A DNA stretch of 29,296 nt from a virus. The notes beneath the pieces are model-generated. The model was not told where the DNA came from. It did no database searches and was given only the letters and a program-made list of their open reading frames with translations. Below are positions 6,335-12,341 of the stretch, piece after piece. Numbering within the stretch: position 1 is the stretch's first letter; each line of letters starts with the position of its first letter. Position numbers and translations under genes: made by a program. The DNA lies in IMG/VR virus record IMGVR_UViG_3300047440_000822, positions 1-29,296 of that record. One strand, written 5' to 3'.

Positions 6335-6990
6335 TGACCATCGCGGAGAAGCTCGCGCAGGCCCGCAGGCAGCTCAGGGCGATCGACGACGGCCGCGAGC
6401 CCGTTCAGTCCGTCGTCGTCAACCTCGAGCTGCTGCGGTTCCTGCTGGACGCCGCCGCGCCGCGGGGCGGCAAGGACTACTGCCGGTGCGAACTTCCGTA
6501 TCAGGGAACGCGTCGTTCAGACGCGCCCGACGCCTGCGAGAGGTGCGGAAAAGTCATTCACCCGGGCTTCGACGTGTTGACGCATCCTAGAAACCCCGCC
6601 GCATCGCAGCCCGAAGCATCGGAAATCGTTGGCGAAGAATTGAAAGGCGAAATTTTACGTGCCGCGAAGCGAGCTTGCACCGGACAAATTCTGGAAGGCA
6701 TGCGCCCAAAGCCTTTGCTGGATTGCATCATAGACGAGTTTACGCCGCTATTCGCAAAGTTTGACACCAGCGCCCCTCGCGTGCAGGAACGACCGGAGGA
6801 AGGGGCTGCGCTGAGTGTGGAAGCATTTAAAGTCTGGCTACGCGAGTGGATGAAATCACACGGAATGACGGATGAAGTGTTCGGCCTAGTCGATATTCCG
6901 AAAGCGTATCAATTGCATCAGGATTACGTTGCTAAAATCGCCGCCGCATCGCCGCCCGAAGCATCGGCGATAAGGAAGGTGGGACGATGA
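6331..6990 (+). CDS. Chimeric 219-aa protein spanning a GC-content boundary
   Basis: It starts at ATG 6331 overlapping the upstream stop. The first 50 or so residues (helical MMTIAEKLAQARRQLRAIDD) are encoded in the GC-rich style of the flanking genome. From about nt 6490 onward codon use shifts abruptly to A/T-ending codons and stays so through the following genes. A C-x-C...C-x-x-C pattern (CRCELPY...CERCGKVIH) suggests a zinc ribbon at the junction. Two 24-bp near-identical direct repeats lie in frame at 6599-6622 and 6944-6967. The gene therefore looks like a fusion of resident 5' and imported 3' parts. Function is unknown. Confidence 0.6.
   Translation: MMTIAEKLAQARRQLRAIDDGREPVQSVVVNLELLRFLLDAAAPRGGKDYCRCELPYQGTRRSDAPDACERCGKVIHPGFDVLTHPRNPAASQPEASEIVGEELKGEILRAAKRACTGQILEGMRPKPLLDCIIDEFTPLFAKFDTSAPRVQERPEEGAALSVEAFKVWLREWMKSHGMTDEVFGLVDIPKAYQLHQDYVAKIAAASPPEASAIRKVGR
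6599..6622 (+). repeat. 24-bp direct repeat, copy 1
   Basis: CCGCATCGCAGCCCGAAGCA plus TCGG recurs at 6944-6967 with a single mismatch, 345 nt downstream and in the same reading frame. It encodes a P-E-A-S segment in both places. The shorter core GAAGCATCG appears again near 8448. Confidence 0.55.
6944..6967 (+). repeat. 24-bp direct repeat, copy 2
   Basis: This is the second copy, differing from 6599-6622 at one base (C for A at position 10). It lies just before the stop of the chimeric gene. The pair could mediate recombination that loses or swaps the 320-bp segment between them. Confidence 0.55.
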
Positions 6991-7130
6991 GCGACCCTAG
7001 AACTTGGGTGTGGGGAGCGAGGACGCGCTGTACTTTTGAGGATGACAAAGGACGCTGCACAAAACGCACACGCCTCAGACTCGCTAACAAAAATCTACCA
7101 CGATGCAGGAAACACGGAGGCCAGCCATGA
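6987..7130 (+). CDS. Small basic Cys protein, 47 aa
   Basis: It starts at ATG 6987 (ATGA overlap with the chimeric gene) and ends at 7130, overlapping the next ATG by ATGA. The product begins MSDPRTWVWGARTRC and has cysteines at three positions plus a terminal RCRKHGGQP, a pattern typical of very small zinc-finger-like phage proteins. Its codon use is that of the lower-GC island. No family is recognised. Confidence 0.5.
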   Translation: MSDPRTWVWGARTRCTFEDDKGRCTKRTRLRLANKNLPRCRKHGGQP

Positions 7131-7483
7131 GCGACCGATACGACGAACTAGCACAAGAGTGGAGATTTGAAATTATCCACTACGAGTCGAGTGATGAGAG
7201 TGCGGCTTCTTTCGCAACGAGAACTGCTACGCACTTTCGTAAAGCCGCCGCATCGTCGCTACCGAGTCCAGTGGTAGAGCGGTTGCGCGAGGCGCTGCGA
7301 TGGGCGAGAACTGTAGTTGGCGTACAGCGTCACATGAATAATTTTATCTGCGACGGATGCAACGCTCGAATCGAGGCGGATAAGGACGGCTACAATCGAA
7401 TGAAACTCCAACATAAACCGGGATGCAAGCTGGTGGAACTCGACTCCCTGCTCGCCTCGCCAGCCAGTGAGGAGGAGAAATGA
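7127..7483 (+). CDS. Unknown 118-aa protein with a CxxC knuckle
   Basis: It starts at ATG 7127 (ATGA overlap). The N-terminal half is acidic and helical. The central VVERLREALRWARTVV helix and a following FICDGCNARIEADKDG plus HKPGC form a probable C2HC zinc site. It ends in SPASEEEK, echoing P-E-A-S tails of neighbours. It is a lower-GC island gene. Function is unknown. Confidence 0.6.
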   Translation: MSDRYDELAQEWRFEIIHYESSDESAASFATRTATHFRKAAASSLPSPVVERLREALRWARTVVGVQRHMNNFICDGCNARIEADKDGYNRMKLQHKPGCKLVELDSLLASPASEEEK

Positions 7484-7617
7484 ACTATCCACGGCCTATG
7501 TGCGACGAAAGCCGATGCCCTCAGTGTGGTGCTCAGTGTGACCGCAAACAAGACCATGAAGGGCAGCATCACTGCATAAATTGTGGATGTCAGTGGTCGA
7601 GCGATGATGACGATTGA
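7480..7617 (+). CDS. Mini zinc-ribbon protein, 45 aa
   Basis: ATG 7480 overlaps the upstream stop (ATGA) and is preceded by GAGGAGGAGAA. The product has CPQCGAQC at residues 13-20 and CINCGCQW near the end, a classic two-knuckle zinc ribbon, with an acidic DDDD tail. Such minimal ribbons often bind nucleic acids or stabilise a partner, but no specific role can be read from sequence. Confidence 0.6.
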   Translation: MNYPRPMCDESRCPQCGAQCDRKQDHEGQHHCINCGCQWSSDDDD

Positions 7618-7659
7618 GCGTGTCTCGTCGCCAGCCAGTGCTTCGCCACAGGAAAAAAT

Positions 7660-7845
7660 ATGAGCTGGTCTGACCTAAAACAGACGGGGTGTTCTTGCGA
7701 GCATTGCGTTACGGAAGCCATTTGGTGGGACAGATGGTTGTTTTTAGCGACCGCATGGTTATTGCAGGATTCTTTTTCTTACAGCTTCTATTTTCATATT
7801 CGCCGTGCCTCATCGCCTACGAGCCGCGTCGAGGGGCCGAAGTAG
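7660..7845 (+). CDS. Small Cys-containing hydrophobic protein, 61 aa
   Basis: ATG 7660 is preceded by AGGAAAAAAT, a weak but acceptable ribosome site. The product has a CSCEHC cluster at residues 11-16, then a hydrophobic, aromatic stretch (WLFLATAWLLQDSFSYSFYF) that may be membrane-associated, and ends in a polar tail. The stop is TAG 7843-7845. It is a lower-GC island gene and no family is recognised. It could be spurious. Confidence 0.4.
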   Translation: MSWSDLKQTGCSCEHCVTEAIWWDRWLFLATAWLLQDSFSYSFYFHIRRASSPTSRVEGPK

Positions 7846-7885
7846 CTTGAACGCGCTGGACGCGAAAGAGGAAAGGAATAACTGA

Positions 7886-8197
7886 ATGATTCACCGATTG
7901 ATTCTGTTGTTTGCAGGACACTTTTTATGCGATTTCCCGTTACAGGGCGATTTTCTTGCGAAGGGCAAAAATCCGTACGTCCCCCTTCCGGGCGTGCCGT
8001 GGCAATGGTGTATGTTAGCTCACACAGCGATTCACGCGGGAATGGTTTATTTGGTGACGAGAAATCCGTGGCTCGCGCTCGCAGAGATTGTGATTCACTG
8101 GGCGACGGACGATATGAAATGCGCGGGATGGTTCGGATTTACCGTTGACCAATGCGTCCATTTGGCATGTAAGTCTGCGTGGGCTGTAATTGGATGA
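7886..8197 (+). CDS. DUF3307-family membrane protein
   Basis: This 103-residue protein has the DUF3307 pattern: a hydrophobic N-terminus followed by GHFLCDFPLQGDFLAKGK (conserved H..-D-F-x-L-Q), a second block LAHTAIHAGMVYL, and a third with IHWATDDMK. Conserved His and Asp residues lie in or near predicted membrane helices. The family is found in phages, plasmids and bacteria, with unknown function. ATG 7886 follows GAGGAAAGGAATAACTGA, a good ribosome site. It lies in the lower-GC island. Confidence 0.75.
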   Translation: MIHRLILLFAGHFLCDFPLQGDFLAKGKNPYVPLPGVPWQWCMLAHTAIHAGMVYLVTRNPWLALAEIVIHWATDDMKCAGWFGFTVDQCVHLACKSAWAVIG

Positions 8198-8256
8198 CTC
8201 TAATCGCGCAATCGGCGCAGCAGATTTCATCCGTGCAGTTCGAGGAGGTAACTAGA

Positions 8257-8433
8257 ATGGCGAAGCGAAAGTGCGTTTGGATTATTGAGTACGAGTGTGG
8301 AGAGAATCGCTGGCTAATTCACGACCCTAAGCCGATAGCCTATGCAAATAAAGAGGCTGCGGAAGCAGATGCGGAACGAAGGGGAAGAAAGTTTCCAACG
8401 CGATACCGAGCGACAAGATTTGTTTGCAGTTGA
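8257..8433 (+). CDS. Unknown 58-aa protein
   Basis: ATG 8257 was chosen because CGAGGAGGT lies 7 nt upstream; an in-frame ATG at 8194 (ATGA overlap with the DUF3307 gene) would add 21 residues and is the alternative. The product (MAKRKCVWIIEYECGENRW start) looks like a small beta-rich domain followed by a helix of alternating charges. No family is recognised. Confidence 0.55.
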   Translation: MAKRKCVWIIEYECGENRWLIHDPKPIAYANKEAAEADAERRGRKFPTRYRATRFVCS

Positions 8434-8483
8434 CGTGGCCGTTGGATGCGAAGCATCGAAACCGGAGGCGAGGGAGGAGCGAC

Positions 8484-8732
8484 ATGGCGAACAGAGAGTT
8501 GAATCCTGAGTTGTGTGGACACAAGAATTGTAGGATGCGAGCACATGCAAATGGGAGTGGGTATTGTGGTCGAAAGTGTCGGAAGGCCGCAGAACGGTTA
8601 GCCGCTCTCACGCCGGAGCAACGTCAACGCAGGGAATATCGCCGACAGGAACGAGCTTACAATCAGCTACGAGATGCTGGACTTGGCGGTGGAGTCTATT
8701 GCGATTCGTCGTGCAATTCTAAAGCCGTGTGA
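8484..8732 (+). CDS. Small zinc-finger-like protein, 82 aa
   Basis: ATG 8484 follows GGGAGGAGCGAC; an upstream in-frame start at 8424 lacks a ribosome site. The pattern C-x4-C-x11-C-x3-C (residues about 10-30, within ELCGHKNCRMRAHANGSGYC) suggests a zinc site, followed by a long basic helix (RQRREYRRQERAYNQL) and a CDSSC tail. Nucleic-acid binding is plausible. It is the last gene of the lower-GC island. Confidence 0.6.
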   Translation: MANRELNPELCGHKNCRMRAHANGSGYCGRKCRKAAERLAALTPEQRQRREYRRQERAYNQLRDAGLGGGVYCDSSCNSKAV

Positions 8733-8761
8733 GCCGAAGGCTCGACCGGAGGAGTGAATGA

Positions 8762-8905
8762 GTCGGCCTGAGGCGCGACCTGCGCGCCCGCGTCCTCGCC
8801 GGGGCCAAGCTCGAGAACGCGCTGCCGGAGCCGGGCGATCGCACGGCCGCGATCCGGCGGCTGTGGGCGGCGGCCGACGGAACGGCCGCGAAGGAGGCGT
8901 CATGA
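8762..8905 (+). pseudogene. 5'-truncated gene remnant at the right edge of the low-GC island
   Basis: Frame 8762-8905 has G or C at nearly every third codon position and reads like a real helical protein (GLRRDLRARVLAGAKLENAL, then AIRRLWAAADG), ending in an ATGA overlap with the next gene. It has no ATG, GTG or TTG start: an in-frame TGA sits at 8759, three bases upstream. The ATG at 8758 is in another frame, whose third positions look random. GC-rich sequence resumes exactly here, so I read this as the 3' end of a resident gene whose 5' part was replaced. A CTG start at 8768 is the alternative. Confidence 0.5.
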
Positions 8906-9144
8906 CGTTGAGGAAAATGGCGAAGGAAAGCGAGCTGAAGGACAAGTGCGGGGCGTGGAACGCGGCGCACCCGATCGGGACCGAGGTCCGGTTCCACCCG
9001 GTGATCGGCGGGCCGCCCGAGCGCACGCACCACACCGAGAGCGAGGCGTTCGTGCTCGGCGGGCACACGGCCGTGATCTTCCTCGCCGGCCGGCGCGGGT
9101 GCGTCGCGCTCGACGCGGTCAGCCTCGCCGAGAACTCGAGTTAA
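8902..9144 (+). CDS. Small conserved-looking protein, 80 aa
   Basis: ATG 8902 is chosen for the ATGA overlap and upstream AAGGAGGCGTC ribosome site; the open frame continues upstream to 8758 but that part is out of phase with the remnant gene. The product (core AWNAAHPIGTEVRFHPVIGG, then RTHHTESEAFVLGGHTAVIF) resembles a small beta-barrel, like phage proteins predicted to modulate binding of a partner. No named family is claimed. Confidence 0.65.
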   Translation: MTLRKMAKESELKDKCGAWNAAHPIGTEVRFHPVIGGPPERTHHTESEAFVLGGHTAVIFLAGRRGCVALDAVSLAENSS

Positions 9145-9246
9145 TTTTCCGGCATACAAATGGAAAAATCGCATGTAAAATTGCAGAATCGTGACCAGGA
9201 CATCTAACCCGGCGCCCGCGCGGCGCCCGACCGAGGCCCGCCCCCG
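9145..9246 (+). promoter_or_regulatory. Short AT-rich leader upstream of the primase gene
   Basis: Between the small gene and the primase-helicase start, about 45 nt (9145-9190) are markedly A/T-rich in an otherwise GC-rich region, including AATTTTCCGGCATACAAATG and GCATGTAAAATTGCAG. This is where a promoter or operator for the replication gene would be expected, and it is one of only two AT-rich gaps in the window. I cannot assign convincing -35 and -10 boxes. Confidence 0.3.
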
Positions 9247-11580
9247 ATGACCAAGGAAAGCTCCGAGTACGCGAAGTTCGACCCCGCGCGGCAGGGGAAC
9301 ATCCCGGCCGAGCTGAAGGCCCAGCGGCGCTGGGTCGCCTGGCGCCTGCTGCGCCGCGACGCCGACAAGCCGGCCAAGGTGCCGGTGAACCCGCACGACG
9401 GGCGCGAGGCGAGCGTCACGAACCCCAGGACCTGGGGCACGTTCGCCGAGGCCCTCGCGCGCTTCGAGGGCGACCCCGTCCGGCTGCACGGCGTCGGCTT
9501 CGTCTTCGCGGCCGGCGACGGGCTCACGGGCGTCGACATCGACGACTGCCGGAACCCGGAGACCGGCGAGCTCGGGCCGTGGGCCGGCGAGATCCTCGAG
9601 CAGCTCTCGAGCTACACCGAGGTGTCGCCGTCCGGCACCGGCGTCAAGGTCGTCCTCCGCGCCGACGTCCCCGGCACGGCCTCGCGCCGCAACAAGATCG
9701 AGATGTACTCGCACTCGCGCTACTTCACCATCACCGGCGACCGGCTCGCGGCGCTGCCGCCGGCGGTCGAGGCCCGCCAGGGCCCGCTCGCCGACCTCTA
9801 CCGCGAGGTCTTCGGCGCCGCGGCCGCGCCGGCCGCGGAGGCCCCGGCCGCGCCGGCCGACCCGCAGGCCGCCGGCAAGGACGCGCGCGTGCGCGCGATC
9901 GGCGACGACGAGCTGCTCGACCGCATGGTCCGCGCCGCCAACGGCGCGAAGTTCTCGCGGCTGTGGGCCGGGAGCACCGAGGACCACGCCGGCGACCAGA
10001 GCCGCGCCGACGCCAGCCTGTGCGCCATCCTCGTCTACTGGAGCCGCGCCGACGCCGCGCGCGTCGACCGCCTCTTCCGGCGGTCGGGCCTCTTCCGCAA
10101 GAAGTGGGACGAGCGCCGCGGCGACCGGACCTACGGCGAGCGCACGCTCGCCAACGCCGTGTCCAGCGCCGCGGCGCTGTGGGACCCGGACCGCGAGGCC
10201 GCCGTCGCCGACCACAACGACCTCGCCAACGCCAACCTGTTCGAGGAGCTCGCCGAGGGAAGGTTCCGGCACGCGGGCGCCCTGAAGACCTGGCTCGCCT
10301 GGAACGGCGTGCACTGGGACCGCGAGGCCGCCGTCGAGCTGCAGCGCGCGCTCGAGGGCGTGGCCGCGGAGGTCAAGCGCCGCGCGGAGCTGGTGCCGGA
10401 CCAGCAGGCCAGGACGCGCGAGCTGAAGTGGGCCGTCACCTGCGGCGAGACGTGGCGCTACGCCAGCCTCGAGAAGATGCTCACGTGGCGGCTCGACGTG
10501 CGCCTGGAGCTCCTCGACAAGCGGCCGATGCTGCTCGCCTGCGGGAACGGCGTCGTGGACCTCGCGGCCGGGTCGTTCGCGCCGGGCCGGCCCGATGACT
10601 GGCTCACGCGCGCCACGGACGTGATGTACGTGCCGAGGGCGAAGTGCCCGCGGTGGGACAAGTTCATGGACGAGATCATGCTCGGCGACAAGGAGATGGT
10701 CGCGTACCTTTGGCGCGTGCTCGGCTACTGCCTCACCGGCGACACGAGCGAGCGGGCGTTCTTCCTGCTGCACGGGCACGGCCGGAACGGGAAGTCCACG
10801 TTCATGGAGGTGCTGCACGCGATGCTGTCGCCCGGCGGCCGCGGCTACGCGCAGAAGGCGCGGTTCACAACCTTCCTGCAGAAGGGGCAGGTCAACGGCG
10901 GCGCGAACGACGACGTGGCCCACCTCGCGGGCGCGCGGCTCGTAGTCGCGGCCGAGAGCTCGGGCCGCGCGCCGCTCGACGTGCCGCTCGTCAAGGAGCT
11001 CACCGGCTCCGACACGATCAGAGCGCGCCACCTGTACGGGCGCGAGTTCGAGTTCAGGCCGAGCTTCAAGCTGTTCCTCGTCACGAACCAGGTGCCGCCG
11101 ATCCACGAGTCGACGTACGCGCTGTGGGACCGCCTGCACTACATACCGTTCAACTACCGCGTGCCGGACAAGGACGTCGACGCGCGCCTGCCGATCGCGC
11201 TAATGGGCGAGCTCGAGGGGATCCTCGCGAAGGCCGTGGCCGCGTGCCGCGAGTGGCTCGCGGACGGGCTGCAGCCGCCGGCGAAGGTGCTCAAGGCGCG
11301 CGAGGCGCTGCAGGAGGCCAACGACATGGTCGGTGAGTTCATCAGGGAGTGCTGCGAGCAGAGGGACGGCGCGCGGCAGGCGCACCCCGAGCTGTACTCG
11401 GTCTTCAACGGCTGGTCGAAGCGCGCCGGGCTCAAGACCCCGCCGACCTCGAAGCACCTCGCCGACGCGCTCGAGACGCGCGGCTGGGAGTTCCGGCGCG
11501 GCGCCGGCAACGTCCGGACGTGGCAGAACTGGGAGCTCAAGGCCGGCCAGAAGGACTTCGGACTTGACGGGCCGATCTAG
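9247..11580 (+). CDS. D5-type primase-helicase (PrimPol-like N-terminus plus SF3 helicase)
   Basis: This 777-residue replication protein combines two domains. The N-terminal part has the signature of phage PrimPol/bifunctional primase-like domains: WVAWRL near residue 30, GVDIDDC around residues 97-101 (metal-binding acidic pair), SPSGTGVKVVLR, and IEMYSHSRYFTITG. A D5_N-like linker precedes an SF3/D5 helicase: Walker A GHGRNGKST (G510-K516), Walker B-like LVVAAE ending at E570, and the sensor LVTNQVPP with N614, then WDRLHYIPFNYRVPD. It would prime and unwind phage DNA. The ATG 9247 has no clear Shine-Dalgarno. An AT-rich dyad region lies directly downstream. The gene ends at TAG 11578-11580. 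Confidence 0.92.
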   Translation: MTKESSEYAKFDPARQGNIPAELKAQRRWVAWRLLRRDADKPAKVPVNPHDGREASVTNPRTWGTFAEALARFEGDPVRLHGVGFVFAAGDGLTGVDIDDCRNPETGELGPWAGEILEQLSSYTEVSPSGTGVKVVLRADVPGTASRRNKIEMYSHSRYFTITGDRLAALPPAVEARQGPLADLYREVFGAAAAPAAEAPAAPADPQAAGKDARVRAIGDDELLDRMVRAANGAKFSRLWAGSTEDHAGDQSRADASLCAILVYWSRADAARVDRLFRRSGLFRKKWDERRGDRTYGERTLANAVSSAAALWDPDREAAVADHNDLANANLFEELAEGRFRHAGALKTWLAWNGVHWDREAAVELQRALEGVAAEVKRRAELVPDQQARTRELKWAVTCGETWRYASLEKMLTWRLDVRLELLDKRPMLLACGNGVVDLAAGSFAPGRPDDWLTRATDVMYVPRAKCPRWDKFMDEIMLGDKEMVAYLWRVLGYCLTGDTSERAFFLLHGHGRNGKSTFMEVLHAMLSPGGRGYAQKARFTTFLQKGQVNGGANDDVAHLAGARLVVAAESSGRAPLDVPLVKELTGSDTIRARHLYGREFEFRPSFKLFLVTNQVPPIHESTYALWDRLHYIPFNYRVPDKDVDARLPIALMGELEGILAKAVAACREWLADGLQPPAKVLKAREALQEANDMVGEFIRECCEQRDGARQAHPELYSVFNGWSKRAGLKTPPTSKHLADALETRGWEFRRGAGNVRTWQNWELKAGQKDFGLDGPI

Positions 11581-11855
11581 ACACGGCCCGCAGACCGGCC
11601 GGGGCGATCGCGCGTTTTTTAACTGCCTTTTTCCCGTAAGTCCTTTGTTTGCAGCAAATACAATTTTTCATAGTTAAAAAAACATGCGCTTTATTATTTG
11701 CACGTATACGAGAGCGAGTATAAGAAATAATATATAACGGCATGTTTTTTTAACAATTTAACTTTCTCGTTTTTTTCTCATTTTCCTGTTTACATCCGGC
11801 CGGCACTGTGCGCTTAATAGCGCTGTCCGAAAATTTAGGAGTCGCGATCGCCCCC
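11581..11855 (+). other. AT-rich intergenic region, candidate replication origin
   Basis: This is the longest gap without a supported gene. It opens with a GC-rich stretch followed by a T-run (CGCGTTTTTTAAC near 11611-11623) that could end primase transcription. The next 150 nt are strongly A/T-rich, unlike anywhere else in the window, and contain nested inverted repeats. Its place directly after the primase-helicase gene and before the terminase genes fits an origin, a terminator/promoter junction, or both. Confidence 0.45.
11673..11754. repeat. 15-bp perfect inverted repeat with nested dyads
   Basis: GTTAAAAAAACATGC at 11673-11687 is exactly complementary to GCATGTTTTTTTAAC at 11740-11754. 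Inside the 52-nt spacer are a second inverted pair (TATTATTT near 11691 and AAATAATA near 11726) and the 8-bp palindrome CGTATACG at 11703-11710. A related GTTTTTTAAC occurs at about 11614. The spacing is too long for a simple Rho-independent terminator. Nested dyads in AT-rich DNA are typical of initiator or repressor binding regions. Confidence 0.6.
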
Positions 11856-12341
11856 GTGACGAAAGCTCCTCAAAACACGAACGACAAGAGGAAGACCCAT
11901 GATTCTCTTGGCCGTCGCCTGCCAAAGAAGCACTCCCGCCCCAATTCGAATCCTCTTCGTGGAAAAGACAGTCCCCTCTCGGCGGCCGGCGCTCCGTATC
12001 GGTGGCAGAAGGGAAAGTCGGGGAACCCGGGCGGCCGGCCGCGCAACGTCATCAGCGACGCGATCCGCGCGGTGCTCGCCGAGGAAGACCCCGAGCTCCG
12101 CGTGACCAACGCGGAGGTCATCGCGCGCGGGCTCGTGGAAGACGCGAAGGGAACGGGCATGTCGCCGGCGCAGCGCGTCGAGGCCGGCGTCGACCCGCGC
12201 GTCGCGCTCATGGCCTCGGATATGGTGCTCGATCGCACCGAGGGAAAGCCCGCGCAGTCGATGATCCTGTCGGGCGGAGAAAATCCTATCAAAGTTCAGA
12301 TGGAGGAAGTGCGTGGCAAGCTGTTCTCCAAGCTTGGTTGA
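11856..12341 (+). CDS. DUF5681-like protein, probable small terminase subunit
   Basis: The 161-residue product has a basic, disordered N-terminus and the hallmark WQKGKSGNPGGRPR (DUF5681-type, basic DNA-binding motif), followed by two helices (AIRAVLAEEDPELRV, ALMASDMVLDRTEGKPAQ). Proteins of this type commonly precede the large terminase in phages and are treated as putative small subunits that recognise packaging DNA. The GTG 11856 start is uncertain: TTAGGAG lies 13 nt upstream. GTG 11808 in the same frame would add 16 residues but has no ribosome site. It overlaps the large terminase gene by 29 nt. Confidence 0.65.
   Translation: MTKAPQNTNDKRKTHDSLGRRLPKKHSRPNSNPLRGKDSPLSAAGAPYRWQKGKSGNPGGRPRNVISDAIRAVLAEEDPELRVTNAEVIARGLVEDAKGTGMSPAQRVEAGVDPRVALMASDMVLDRTEGKPAQSMILSGGENPIKVQMEEVRGKLFSKLG

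Noticed and set aside
8758-8901. Extending the 8902 gene upstream to ATG 8758
   Set aside because: In that frame third codon positions look random and the peptide is Arg/Gly-rich, while the frame starting at 8762 has clear coding bias over the same bases.
8719-11139. An 806-codon open frame on the minus strand opposite the primase-helicase
   Set aside because: It is composed of Arg/Ala/Val/Leu low-complexity sequence with no motif. It is the mirror of a GC-rich coding strand, and the + strand frame has full helicase motifs.
11594-11620. Rho-independent terminator after the primase gene (GC-rich stretch then TTTTTT)
   Set aside because: The GC-rich part consists of short palindromes (CCGGCCGG, GCGATCGC) with no proper stem and loop directly before the T-run, so it is mentioned only as a possibility.
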